From contig NZ_JACORU010000007.1 in the NCBI RefSeq assembly GCF_014297445.1, positions 186,001 through 250,000 on the forward strand: a stretch of 64,000 nucleotides of DNA, given 5' to 3'. The notes beneath the pieces were generated by a model, which searched no databases, was not told the DNA's origin, and saw nothing but the letters and a program-made list of their open reading frames with translations. Numbering within the stretch: position 1 is the first letter of the stretch; every line of letters starts with the position of its first letter. Source of the stretch: Ramlibacter albus (GTDB lineage Bacteria; Pseudomonadota; Gammaproteobacteria; Burkholderiales; Burkholderiaceae_C). This document shows positions 24,975-32,912 of this stretch, piece by piece. The translations under genes were made by a program, and so were the position numbers.

Positions 24975-25811
24975 TCAGCTCACCTTCAGGTCGCGCAGCG
25001 ACGCATCCTCGTCCGGGAACTGCAGGTCCAGCCGCCGCATCGTGTCGCGCACGACGGTGGCCACCATGAGGTTGCGCTGCGTCTTGGAGTCCGCGGGGAC
25101 GATGTGCCACGGCGAGTGCTTCGTCGCCGTCGCGCCGATCGCATGCGAATAGGCGGCCTGGTACAGGTCCCACTTCGCGCGCACGCCGATATCCTCGCGC
25201 TTGAACTTCCACCGCTTGGCCGGGTCGTCGATGCGCTCCTGCAGGCGCCGGCGCTGCTCGTCCTTCGAGATGTGCAGCATGAACTTCAGGATCACCGTGC
25301 CCGTCTCGCACAGCAGGCGCTCGAAGTCGTTGATGTGCGCGTAGCGCTGCCGCGCCGTGTGCTCGTCGATCCAGCCCTCCACCACCGGCACCAGCACGTC
25401 CTCGTAGTGGCTGCGGTTGAAGCCGACGATCTCGCCGGCCGCGGGCACCTGGGCGTGGATGCGCCAGAGATAGTCGCGCGCGCGTTCCGCCTCGTTGGGT
25501 GCGCGCCACGCGACCGTGCGCACGCCGATCGGGCTCATGCGGCCGAACACGGCGCGCAACGTGCCGTCCTTGCCGCTCGTGTCGATGCCCTGCAGCACCA
25601 CGAGCAGCTTGTGGCGCCCGTCCGCGTAGAAGAGGTTCTGCAGTTCGTCCAGCTCGGCCGCCAGCGCCTCGACGCGCGCCTTGTCGGCGGATTTGTTGCC
25701 GGAGCCCAGCGGCTTCGCGCCGGGGTCGAAGCTCTCGACGCTGAAGGCCGCATCGGCCGCGTCGACGCGCCACTTGCGCAGCGCTTTGGCCGTCCTGTCG
25801 TTCGATGCCAT
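24975..25811 (-). CDS. ppk2: Polyphosphate:nucleotide phosphotransferase, PPK2 family
   Basis: Transfers phosphate between polyphosphate and nucleoside mono- or diphosphates, usually to make ADP or ATP from polyphosphate. 278 residues: Walker A QGIDTSGKDGTLRAVF, Walker B region GFNRSHYEDVLVPVVEG and the lid region KRWKFKREDIGVRAKW. The FNRSHYEDVLV form resembles class III enzymes that accept both AMP and ADP; the class call is tentative. It is 49 nt upstream of the patatin gene and 33 nt downstream of the histone-like gene on the same strand. Confidence 0.92.
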   Translation of the reverse strand: MASNDRTAKALRKWRVDAADAAFSVESFDPGAKPLGSGNKSADKARVEALAAELDELQNLFYADGRHKLLVVLQGIDTSGKDGTLRAVFGRMSPIGVRTVAWRAPNEAERARDYLWRIHAQVPAAGEIVGFNRSHYEDVLVPVVEGWIDEHTARQRYAHINDFERLLCETGTVILKFMLHISKDEQRRRLQERIDDPAKRWKFKREDIGVRAKWDLYQAAYSHAIGATATKHSPWHIVPADSKTQRNLMVATVVRDTMRRLDLQFPDEDASLRDLKVS

Positions 25812-25844
25812 GCGCGAGTCTAGCGCCGGCGGGCGCGCCGCCAG

Positions 25845-26219
25845 TCAGCTGGACGCCGCCTTGGCCTTCTTCGGCCGGCCGGTCTTGAGCATCGGCACGC
25901 CCGACATCGCCGCCTGGAACGCACCGTCCCCCATCGCGGACAGCGCCATGAGGCCGGCACGCAGCACCTCGCTCTTCTTGGACGGCAGCCCGGCGCGCGC
26001 GGCACGCTTCTTGAGCTCGTCTATGGCCGCGTATTCGGTCTTGGGGATCGTGAAGGAGTCGCGCACCAGCTTGACCTTCGCCGGCTTTTCTTCCTTTGCC
26101 CTGGCCGCCCTGGGTTGGGCCGCGGGCGCCGGCGCAGCCTTGACGGGCGGGGCTGCCTTGCGGGCGGCGCGCTTCTTCGCGGCGGGCGCGGGCCCGGCGG
26201 TCTTCTTGCTGGTTGCCAT
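25845..26219 (-). CDS. Lys/Ala-rich histone-H1-like protein with predicted ribbon-helix-helix domain
   Basis: 124 residues. Residues 1-50 are a disordered Lys/Ala/Pro-rich tail (KKTAGPAPAAKKRAARKAA) like bacterial H1-like proteins. Residues about 52-95 (VRDSFTIPKTEYAAIDELKK, then GLPSKKSEVLRAGLMAL) have the strand-helix-helix pattern of ribbon-helix-helix proteins. The end is again basic (GRPKKAKAASS). ATG 26219 was chosen because sequence further upstream is intergenic. Related basic proteins such as AlgP associate with polyphosphate granules and DNA in Pseudomonas; position between ppk2 and a CHAD protein makes that an attractive but unproven role. Confidence 0.78.
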   Translation of the reverse strand: MATSKKTAGPAPAAKKRAARKAAPPVKAAPAPAAQPRAARAKEEKPAKVKLVRDSFTIPKTEYAAIDELKKRAARAGLPSKKSEVLRAGLMALSAMGDGAFQAAMSGVPMLKTGRPKKAKAASS

Positions 26220-26246
26220 GGGACGGGTCGGTGTCGTTGAAACGGG

Positions 26247-26264
26247 ATAAACAGTATATACAGT
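26247..26264. repeat. Tandem 9-bp repeat upstream of the histone-like gene
   Basis: ATAAACAGT (26247-26255) followed directly by ATATACAGT (26256-26264), 8 of 9 bases identical, in an otherwise GC-rich intergenic stretch. It is 28 nt upstream of the histone-like ATG. Ribbon-helix-helix repressors commonly bind short tandem sites, so autoregulation is possible. The AT-rich block could also simply supply promoter -10 sequence. Confidence 0.5.
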
Positions 26265-26304
26265 TCGTCCCGGGCGGCCGCGGGCTGTGACATGATTGCA
26301 GCCG

Positions 26305-27774
26305 ATGGGCGAGTTCGAAATCAAGCTGCACGTTCCCGCGGACAGGCTCGCGTCGCTGAAGGCCGCCGTGCAGCGCGGCGGCGCGCGGCGCGAGCGGCTG
26401 CGCGCACGCTACTTCGATACGCAGGACGGCGCGCTGGCGAGGCAGCGCATCGGCCTGCGGCTGCGGCAGGAAGGCAGCGACTGGGTGCAGACCGTCAAGG
26501 CCGAAGGCGACGGCCTGCTGCACCGCACCGAGCACAACGTGACCCTGGCCAGGGGCGATGCAGCCGAAGTGCGCGTCGAACGACACCACGGCAGCGATGC
26601 GGGCGATGCGCTCGCGCGAGCGCTGCGTGGCACGAAGGACGGCGCACTCGTCGAGGTCTATCGCACCGACATCGAGCGCACGAGGCGCGACCTCGTGGCG
26701 GGCACCACCACCGTGGAAGTGGCGCTGGACGTCGGCGCCATCCGCGCCGGCCGCCGGAAAGCGGACGTGTGCGAGATCGAGTTCGAGCTGAAGGCCGGCA
26801 GCCGCGAAGTGGCGGTCGAGCTGGCGCAGCAATGGTGCGAACGCCACGGGCTGTGGCTTGACACGGCGTCGAAGGCGATGCGCGGCGAGCGCCTTGCGCG
26901 CGGGTTGAAGCTGGCACCTCCGGCCGGCTTCGAAGCGCCGCGGCGCCTGCGCAAGCTGCGCCAGCATTCCGCCGTGCGCGCCCTCGCCGGCGCGGCGTTG
27001 CGGCAGGTGCTGGGCAACGGCAGCGAGATCGCGCGCGGCGCATGGGACGAGGAGCACGTGCACCAGATGCGCGTGGGCCTGCGGCGGCTGCGCACGGCGC
27101 TGCACGAGCTCGAAGGCCTCGAAGCACTGGCCACGCCGGGCGACATGGCCGTGCTGGCGGCAGCGTTCCGTGCGCTCGGCGCGCAGCGCGACGCCGCGCA
27201 CCTGCAGCCGAAGCTGCTCGAATCGATGCGCGCGGACGGCGCGCCGCCACTCGAGTTGCCGCCTGCCGCATCCGTGGCGCCCGACCCGCAGCAGGTCGCA
27301 CGCGACCTGCGCCTGCAGGCGGTGCTGCTGCAGCTGCTCGGGCGCCTGTCGGCGACGGCGCCGCCGCGCGAGCCCGGCCCGGGTGCGGTGCGCAGGCACA
27401 TCGGGCAGCGCCTCGCCGCATTGCACCGGCACGTCGTGAAGGATGGCGGCAGGTTCGAAGACCTGCCGCACGAGGAACAGCATGGCCTGCGCAAACGCTT
27501 CAAGCGCCTGCGCTACCTGGCCGAGGCCGCGGCCGGCTTGTACGAAGCCCGCAAGGTGGAGGCATTCACCAACGCGCTCAAGCCGGTGCAGGACGCGCTC
27601 GGCGAGTTCCAGGACGAGTGGGTGGCCGCCGGTTTCTGGCGCGCACGTGCGGCCGGGGACCCGAATGCCTGGTTCGCGGTCGGGTGGCTGCAGGCGCGGC
27701 GCGCCGCAGGGGTCGCGCGGTGCGCGTCGGCGTGCCGTCGCTACGCGAAGCACGCCACACCGTTCTGGAGCTAG
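26305..27774 (+). CDS. CYTH-CHAD domain protein (inorganic triphosphatase-like)
   Basis: 489 residues. The N-terminal CYTH domain (about 1-200) starts with the ExExK motif in GEFEIKLHVP and keeps the basic and acidic tunnel residues of triphosphate tunnel enzymes (RARYFDTQDGALARQRIGLR region, quoted in part). The C-terminal CHAD domain (about 225-489) is helical with conserved basic residues (HQMRVGLRRLRTAL; GLRKRFKRLRYLAEA). CYTH enzymes hydrolyse triphosphate; CHAD domains bind polyphosphate and target granules. ATG 26305 is preferred to a TTG at 26296. Divergent from the histone-like gene. Confidence 0.9.
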   Translation: MGEFEIKLHVPADRLASLKAAVQRGGARRERLRARYFDTQDGALARQRIGLRLRQEGSDWVQTVKAEGDGLLHRTEHNVTLARGDAAEVRVERHHGSDAGDALARALRGTKDGALVEVYRTDIERTRRDLVAGTTTVEVALDVGAIRAGRRKADVCEIEFELKAGSREVAVELAQQWCERHGLWLDTASKAMRGERLARGLKLAPPAGFEAPRRLRKLRQHSAVRALAGAALRQVLGNGSEIARGAWDEEHVHQMRVGLRRLRTALHELEGLEALATPGDMAVLAAAFRALGAQRDAAHLQPKLLESMRADGAPPLELPPAASVAPDPQQVARDLRLQAVLLQLLGRLSATAPPREPGPGAVRRHIGQRLAALHRHVVKDGGRFEDLPHEEQHGLRKRFKRLRYLAEAAAGLYEARKVEAFTNALKPVQDALGEFQDEWVAAGFWRARAAGDPNAWFAVGWLQARRAAGVARCASACRRYAKHATPFWS

Positions 27775-27779
27775 GTGGA

Positions 27780-28973
27780 TCAGCGATTCTGCGGGGGCAG
27801 AGGCGACGCCTCGGCGACGACGATCCGCAGCGGTGCCTGCGGTGCTTGCTGCGCGGCGGAATGCCCTGGCTCGCGCATGCTCTCACCGAGCTGCCCCCAG
27901 TCCTTCAGTTGCCCCCGCCACTCCGCGCCCGCCGAGAGCAGCCAGCCGATCGACGACAGGCTCCAGTGCCCCGCGGGGCTCGCGTCCTGCAGCAGGTCGG
28001 CCAGTGCGTAGACGGCGGCCGGCGGCAACGCCAGCAGGCTGCGCATCACCGTCTCGCCGAGCTGCTCCTTGAGGTCCATGCGCGGGTCGCCGCACGCGAC
28101 GTGCACATCGAGGTACCCGCCGTCGCAGGCGGCGGCGGCGCCCCGGCTCATCCGGTTGGCCAGCTCGTAGAGGCCGCGCGTGAGGGCGAAAGCGATGGCG
28201 GGATGACCGGGGATCGCCGTGCCCTGCAAGTAGCGGCCGATGGCGGCGAACACGACGTTCGGCACCATCGAGCAAGCCATCGCATAGCCGCTTCGCCGGC
28301 GCAGCGCTTCCTGCGGGCCCAGGCGCCGGCCGATCAGGAACGGGCTGTCGGCGTGCGGCTCCATGTCGTGCAGGTGCAGCATGAGCGGCCGCGGGATGTA
28401 TTCGTTGGCCAGGTCGCGCACGAAGCCCGCGACGTAGATGAAGGCGACGCAGTCCAGCACCGCCTGCCCCCGCCGCGCGCCGCCGATGGCGCCCGCGACG
28501 AAAGCCGTGGCGACCGGCGCCACCGCGGCCACGAGGAAGACGGCGGTGTACAGGGCCGCTGCATGGCATCGCAGCAGTTCGCGCTCCAGCCGGGCCTCGA
28601 GCCCCGCGCGCAGGAGCGGCCCCGCACGAGCGGCAACGACGGTGCCGAAGGTCGCGACACCGACCGTGGCAGCCGCCAGTTTCAAGTCCAGCGCCGCGCC
28701 ACTCACGTCGTCGCCCGTGTGGCCCACCAGCCGCTGCGCGGCCTCGAAGCCGACCCAGGACGTCGCCGCCTGCGTCGCGAAACCCACGCACCCGGGTATG
28801 AACGCGACGGCAAGGTTGTACACGCCGCTGCACAGGCAATCGCCGCAACGGGGCCGTGGGCACGGGGCCCCGATCGGACGCGCACCCGGTTGCGCGGGCC
28901 GCGAAGGGGAATCCGGCGGCCCGAAGTGCACTGCGCGTGGGCTGGCGGAACGTGAATACGGTCCCGGCCCCAT
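27780..28973 (-). CDS. Multi-pass membrane protein of unknown function, candidate chaperone client
   Basis: 397 residues, not recognised. Residues 1-45 are polar and rich in Ser, Pro and Arg with a CPRPRCGDCLC cluster at 38-48; several hydrophobic segments follow (NLAVAFIPGCVGFATQAA; ALYTAVFLVAAVAPVATAFV; YAMACSMVPNVVFAAIG; LLALPPAAVYALADLL). The C-terminus is soluble. It starts 3 nt after a CesT-type chaperone gene, the usual arrangement of type III secretion effectors and their chaperones, and its unstructured N-terminus fits a secretion/chaperone-binding region. No type III apparatus gene is in the window, so the effector idea is an inference. Confidence 0.7.
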   Translation of the reverse strand: MGPGPYSRSASPRAVHFGPPDSPSRPAQPGARPIGAPCPRPRCGDCLCSGVYNLAVAFIPGCVGFATQAATSWVGFEAAQRLVGHTGDDVSGAALDLKLAAATVGVATFGTVVAARAGPLLRAGLEARLERELLRCHAAALYTAVFLVAAVAPVATAFVAGAIGGARRGQAVLDCVAFIYVAGFVRDLANEYIPRPLMLHLHDMEPHADSPFLIGRRLGPQEALRRRSGYAMACSMVPNVVFAAIGRYLQGTAIPGHPAIAFALTRGLYELANRMSRGAAAACDGGYLDVHVACGDPRMDLKEQLGETVMRSLLALPPAAVYALADLLQDASPAGHWSLSSIGWLLSAGAEWRGQLKDWGQLGESMREPGHSAAQQAPQAPLRIVVAEASPLPPQNR

Positions 28974-28976
28974 CGC

Positions 28977-29444
28977 TCAGCCCACCGCGGCGCCGAACGG
29001 CATCGCCTCTTCATGCGCAGCCGCGGCGAGCCTGCCCGTGCGGCGCCACTCGCGCGCCATGCCGGCCGCCACGCCGATGCCGGCCAGCAGCAACTCGCCG
29101 TCGACGTTCGCCATCGCGCAGCACGCGTGCAGCACGACCTGCCCGTCGAGGGGGTCCCGGCCGAACACCGGCGCACCCGGGCGCATCATCAGCAGGTTGG
29201 CGTCGAGGAATTCGCGCGATGAAGCGGCTTCCCCCTCGTGTGGCAGGGGCCCGAAGGCGACGAGGACGAAGACATGGGCGGGGAAATGGTCGGGCAGGTG
29301 CGTGACGGTGACCGCGACGCCGCCGACGTCGAGGTCCACGTGAATGCCGCCTTCGGCGTCGCGTTCGAGCGGCGGTGCCGGCGCGCGTGCGGCTTCGCAA
29401 AGCGAGTGCGCGAGCGCGGAGAAATCGTCGGGGGCTTCGGGCAT
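28977..29444 (-). CDS. CesT-family type III secretion chaperone-like protein
   Basis: 155 residues, small and acidic. It has the alpha-beta plan of CesT/SycE-like chaperones: helix FSALAHSLCEAAR, paired strands GIHVDLDVGGVAVTVTHLP, strand VFVLVAFGPLP, helix REFLDANLLMMRP, then strands FGRDPLDGQVVLHACCAM and a long C-terminal helix. Such chaperones hold effectors secretion-competent. The gene is immediately upstream of the membrane protein at 27780-28973. A weak Pho-box-like site precedes it; the predicted transcript would be leaderless. Confidence 0.72.
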   Translation of the reverse strand: MPEAPDDFSALAHSLCEAARAPAPPLERDAEGGIHVDLDVGGVAVTVTHLPDHFPAHVFVLVAFGPLPHEGEAASSREFLDANLLMMRPGAPVFGRDPLDGQVVLHACCAMANVDGELLLAGIGVAAGMAREWRRTGRLAAAAHEEAMPFGAAVG

Positions 29445-29450
29445 GGCGCG

Positions 29451-29484
29451 AGTCTGCGCAGCCCGCGTGACGGATTGGTGAAAC
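29451..29484 (-). promoter_or_regulatory. Candidate weak Pho-box promoter of the CesT-like gene
   Basis: Minus strand GTTTCAC, 4 nt, CCGTCAC (29484-29467), matching 5 and 6 of 7 consensus bases with correct spacing. Ten nucleotides later is CAGACT (29456-29451), a weak -10, 6 nt before the ATG. It is divergent from the phoX box in the same 141-bp intergenic region. Confidence 0.4.
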
Positions 29485-29507
29485 GCGGCCGGGACCGAAG
29501 TCTGCCG

Positions 29508-29541
29508 ATGTCACGCACGTGCAACACACGGCGCCTACGCT
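29508..29541 (+). promoter_or_regulatory. Pho-box promoter of phoX
   Basis: Plus strand ATGTCAC (29508-29514), 4 nt, GTGCAAC (29519-29525), then exactly 10 nt, then TACGCT (29536-29541). The second 7-mer is degenerate, but the -10 hexamer and its distance equal those at the fasciclin promoter, and an alkaline phosphatase is an expected PhoB target. Confidence 0.65.
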
Positions 29542-29585
29542 TCGCGGCTGTTTTCCCCAAGCAGCACCGAAGAAAGACCACTCGC

Positions 29586-31829
29586 ATGTACGAAGAGGAC
29601 TCCAACACCAGTTCCAACCCCGCCATCCAGGACATCGTGGAGCAGCGCATGTCGCGCCGCGGCGCGCTGCGCTTCGGCCTCGGCACCGCCGGTGCCGCCG
29701 TGCTCGGCTCGTTCTCGGTGGCCGCGTGCGGCGGCGGCAGCGACGCTGAAGTGGCCGCCGCGCCTGCGCCCGCAGCCGGCGGCACGGCGCCGCCCACGCC
29801 ACTGTCCCTCGGCTTCAACGCCGTGGCCAAGAGCCTCGCCGATGTCGTGACGGTTCCGGCGGGCTACACGGCCACGGTGCTTTATGCACTCGGCGACCCG
29901 CTCGACACGGCGACGCCCGAGTTCAAGAACGACGGCACGGACACGAGCTTCGAAACGCGCGCCGGCGACCACCACGACGGCATCGAGTGGTTCGGGCTGT
30001 CGGCAGCGGGCACGCGCAGCGCATCCGCGTCGGATCGCGGCCTGCTCGCGATGAACCACGAGGCGATCACCGACCAGTTCCTGCACGCGAACGGCGTCAC
30101 GGCCAACCCGCGCCCTGCCGCCGAAGCGGACAAGGAAATGGCCGCGCACGGCATCTCCGTCGTCGAAGTGCGCCGCACGAACGGCCGTTACGCATACGCG
30201 CGCGACTCCGCCTTGAACCGCCGCATCACGCCACTCACGCCGATGCAGATGAGCGGGCCGGTACGCGGCCACGCGCTGCTGAAGACGAAGTACTCGGCCG
30301 CGGGCACCGACACGCGCGGCACGATCAACAACTGCGGCGCGAGCACCACGCCGTGGGGCACGTACTTCTCGGGCGAGGAGAACTGGGTCAACTACTTCAC
30401 GCGTGCATCCACCGATGACGCGGCGCGCGGCGGCAACACGGCGAAGAGCGTCGTCTCGCTCAGCCGCTACGGCAAGGCGCAAGGCGCCGCGAGCCGCCAC
30501 GGCTGGGAAACCGCCGGCATCGCCGATGCCTACGCACGCTGGAACGTCAGCCAGGCCGGTACCTCCACCGACGGCACCGACGACTACCGCAACGAGATGA
30601 ACACGTTCGGCTGGATGGTCGAAGTGGACCCGTACGAGCCGGCTGTTGCCGCCCGCAAGCGCACCGCGCTCGGCCGCTTCGCCCACGAGATGGGCGTGTT
30701 CGGCGTGCCGCAGGCCGGCAAGCCGCTGGCCGTGTACATGGGGGACGACTCGCGCGGCGAATACATCTACAAGTTCGTGAGCACCGCCAACTGGGACGCC
30801 AACGACGCGAACGCCGCGAACCGCATGGCCACGGGCGACAAGTACCTCGACAGCGGCAGGCTGTATGCCGCGAAGTTCAACGCGGACGGCACCGGCCAGT
30901 GGATCGAGCTCACGATCGCCAACAGCACGATCGCTTCCTACGCCGCCTACCGCTTTGCCGACCAGGCCGACGTGCTGGTGAATGCGCGCCTCGCCGCCGA
31001 TGCCGTGGGCGCCACGAAGATGGACCGCCCCGAGTGGTCGGCCGTGCACCCGGTCACGGGCGAGGTGTACGTCACGCTCACGAACAACGGCAACCGCAAG
31101 GTGGAGCCGAGCGCCTCGTCGCAGCAGGCGCTCGACGCGGCCAACCCGCGCTCATACACCGATGCGCCGACGGCGGCGACGGCGCCGGGCAACATCAACG
31201 GGCACATCATCCGCTTTCGCGACAGCGAGCCCGGCGCGACCGCCTTCAGCTGGGACATCTACCTGTTCGGCGCGGAGTCGGGAATGGATGCCGCCAAGGT
31301 GAACCTCTCGGGCCTCTCGGGCGACCGGGACTTTTCCAGCCCGGACGGCGTGCGCTTCAGCGCCAAGACCGGCCTGCTCTACATCGAGACGGACGACGGC
31401 GCCTACACCGACGTCACCAACTGCATGCTGCTCATCGCCAAGCCGGGCCAGGTGGGTGACGGCGCGACGCAGTCGATCGAGTACACCAAGGCCGACGGCA
31501 GCAAGCTGACCGTGCAGACGCGCGTGGGCGCCAAACCGACGGCGGCGAACCTGCGCCGCTTCCTGGTGGGGCCGAAGGACTGCGAGATCACCGGCATCAC
31601 CGAGACGCCCGATGGCCGCGCGCTGATCGTGAACATCCAGCACCCGGGCGAGACGATCGCCAAGGCCAACATCGCCGACCCGTCAAGGTTCCTGAGCCAC
31701 TGGCCCGCGAACGCGGGCTACGGCGCGGGCGGCGCGAACGGGCGGCCGCGGTCGGCGACCATCGTCATCACGCGCAACGACGGTGGCCTGATCGGTGCCG
31801 ACGGCACCGCGGTGTTGAACAACCTCTGA
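29586..31829 (+). CDS. phoX: PhoX-type alkaline phosphatase (DUF839 family)
   Basis: Exported phosphatase that frees phosphate from organic esters, using iron and calcium. 747 residues. A Tat motif (MSRRGALRFGLGTAG) follows an unusual about 20-residue cytoplasmic extension, and VAACGGGSD forms a lipobox-like site. Family blocks are intact: INNCGASTTPWGTYFSGEEN (metal-bridging Cys region), LGRFAHEMGVF, VYMGDDSRGEYIYKF, RPEWSAVHPVTGEVYVTLTN and TETPDGRALIVNIQHPGE. ATG 29586 is the first after the promoter; GAAGAAAGA lies about 10 nt upstream. A Pho-box-like promoter precedes it. Confidence 0.9.
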   Translation: MYEEDSNTSSNPAIQDIVEQRMSRRGALRFGLGTAGAAVLGSFSVAACGGGSDAEVAAAPAPAAGGTAPPTPLSLGFNAVAKSLADVVTVPAGYTATVLYALGDPLDTATPEFKNDGTDTSFETRAGDHHDGIEWFGLSAAGTRSASASDRGLLAMNHEAITDQFLHANGVTANPRPAAEADKEMAAHGISVVEVRRTNGRYAYARDSALNRRITPLTPMQMSGPVRGHALLKTKYSAAGTDTRGTINNCGASTTPWGTYFSGEENWVNYFTRASTDDAARGGNTAKSVVSLSRYGKAQGAASRHGWETAGIADAYARWNVSQAGTSTDGTDDYRNEMNTFGWMVEVDPYEPAVAARKRTALGRFAHEMGVFGVPQAGKPLAVYMGDDSRGEYIYKFVSTANWDANDANAANRMATGDKYLDSGRLYAAKFNADGTGQWIELTIANSTIASYAAYRFADQADVLVNARLAADAVGATKMDRPEWSAVHPVTGEVYVTLTNNGNRKVEPSASSQQALDAANPRSYTDAPTAATAPGNINGHIIRFRDSEPGATAFSWDIYLFGAESGMDAAKVNLSGLSGDRDFSSPDGVRFSAKTGLLYIETDDGAYTDVTNCMLLIAKPGQVGDGATQSIEYTKADGSKLTVQTRVGAKPTAANLRRFLVGPKDCEITGITETPDGRALIVNIQHPGETIAKANIADPSRFLSHWPANAGYGAGGANGRPRSATIVITRNDGGLIGADGTAVLNNL

Positions 31830-31852
31830 ACGGGAGGAGGCGGGTGCCCGGG

Positions 31853-32281
31853 CTAGAAGCGGATGCCCGCCGAGAACCGCAGCATGTCCGGCTGCGAGCT
31901 CGTGAGGGCCTCGCCCCAGCGGCGGTCGTACGACACGCGCAGGTAGTAGTTGCTGGCCCAGTCGTAGCGCACCGCCAGGCCCATGCGGTCCTGCCCGAGG
32001 CCGCGAACCAGCTGCACCGAGACGGCCTGGCCGTCCGGGAAGCGGTAGCCGCCGCCGACACTGAGGCGCTCCTGGTCCACGATGCTGGAGCCGACGCCGA
32101 CGCGCGCGAACCACTTCTGGCCCGCTTCCAGCGAAAGGCCCGAGGCCGGGGCGCTGATGCGAAGCTCGGGGACGTGCAGCGAGTAATTGGCCGAAAAGCC
32201 CTGCGCGGAGGCCCCGATGGGGGCCCCGAGGCCTGCGATGAGGGAAAGCAGGCCCAGCACGGTGGAAATTGTGCGGCGCAT
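31853..32281 (-). CDS. Exported protein, possible small outer-membrane beta-barrel
   Basis: 142 residues, family not recognised. The N-terminus MRRTISTVLGLLSLIAG plus GAPIGASAQG is a signal peptide. The mature part alternates polar and hydrophobic residues in strand-like segments and ends in an aromatic (MLRFSAGIRF), as outer-membrane proteins do. ATG 32281 was chosen because the signal peptide begins there; the frame is open further upstream but without signal character. Convergent with phoX, 23 nt apart. Confidence 0.65.
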   Translation of the reverse strand: MRRTISTVLGLLSLIAGLGAPIGASAQGFSANYSLHVPELRISAPASGLSLEAGQKWFARVGVGSSIVDQERLSVGGGYRFPDGQAVSVQLVRGLGQDRMGLAVRYDWASNYYLRVSYDRRWGEALTSSQPDMLRFSAGIRF

Positions 32282-32366
32282 GAGAAGAATGTAGACCTTC
32301 GCGAAAGACTTGCGAAGCCCCTCGGACTTTCGTGTGGTTGGGGCGCGACGAGCGGGCGGGGCCGCG

Positions 32367-32909
32367 TCAGACTGGTGCAAGCGGCCGGTGCGGAGCAGGC
32401 GGTATTTCGACTGATATCGGGCTGCCCGGGCGCACTTCGCCGCCACTGAGGACGACGCCCATCACGCCTGCCTTGCGCACCAACTGGCCTTGGGCGTCCC
32501 GGTCAAGAACGGCGGCCATCAGGCCCGGGAGGAACCGATCGAGCTGCGAGCACGGGTTGCGCAGGCCCGTGACGCGCACCCTTGCATCCGTCCCAAGCCG
32601 GAGGATGGTGCCTTCCGCCAGCGCCAGCAGGTCGATGCCGCGCGTGGTGACGTTCTCGCCCAGGTCGCCCGGGAACACCGCGAAGCCCTTCTCCACCAGT
32701 TCGTCGAACAGCTCCGCGTGGATCAAGTGCACCTGCCGCAGGTTGGGCTGGCTGGGGTCGCGCGCCACACGCGAGCGGTGCTTGACGGTCTCCCCCGAAT
32801 GCGCGTCACCCTGCACGCCGAGGCCGGGCACCAGCGTGACGGCTTCCTCGGCGTACTTGGTGAAGCTGTGGCTGCCGCTGCGGTGGACTGCGATGACGCG
32901 CGGCTGCAC
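32367..32909 (-). CDS. MOSC-domain protein
   Basis: 180 residues covering the MOSC beta-barrel (molybdenum cofactor sulfurase C-terminal type), as in YiiM-like proteins. The conserved Cys is in TGLRNPCSQLDRF, and LGVQGDAHSGETVKHRSRV is the typical GD.H region. Such proteins act on N-hydroxylated or sulfur-cofactor chemistry; the substrate is unknown. It starts 3 nt after the glmM stop and may be co-transcribed with it. Confidence 0.85.
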   Translation of the reverse strand: MQPRVIAVHRSGSHSFTKYAEEAVTLVPGLGVQGDAHSGETVKHRSRVARDPSQPNLRQVHLIHAELFDELVEKGFAVFPGDLGENVTTRGIDLLALAEGTILRLGTDARVRVTGLRNPCSQLDRFLPGLMAAVLDRDAQGQLVRKAGVMGVVLSGGEVRPGSPISVEIPPAPHRPLAPV

Positions 32910-32912
32910 GGG

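Noticed and set aside
26247..26264. LexA-like box upstream of the histone-like gene
   Set aside because: The ACAG units are in direct, not inverted, orientation, so the CTGT-N8-ACAG palindrome of a LexA site is missing; kept only as a tandem repeat.
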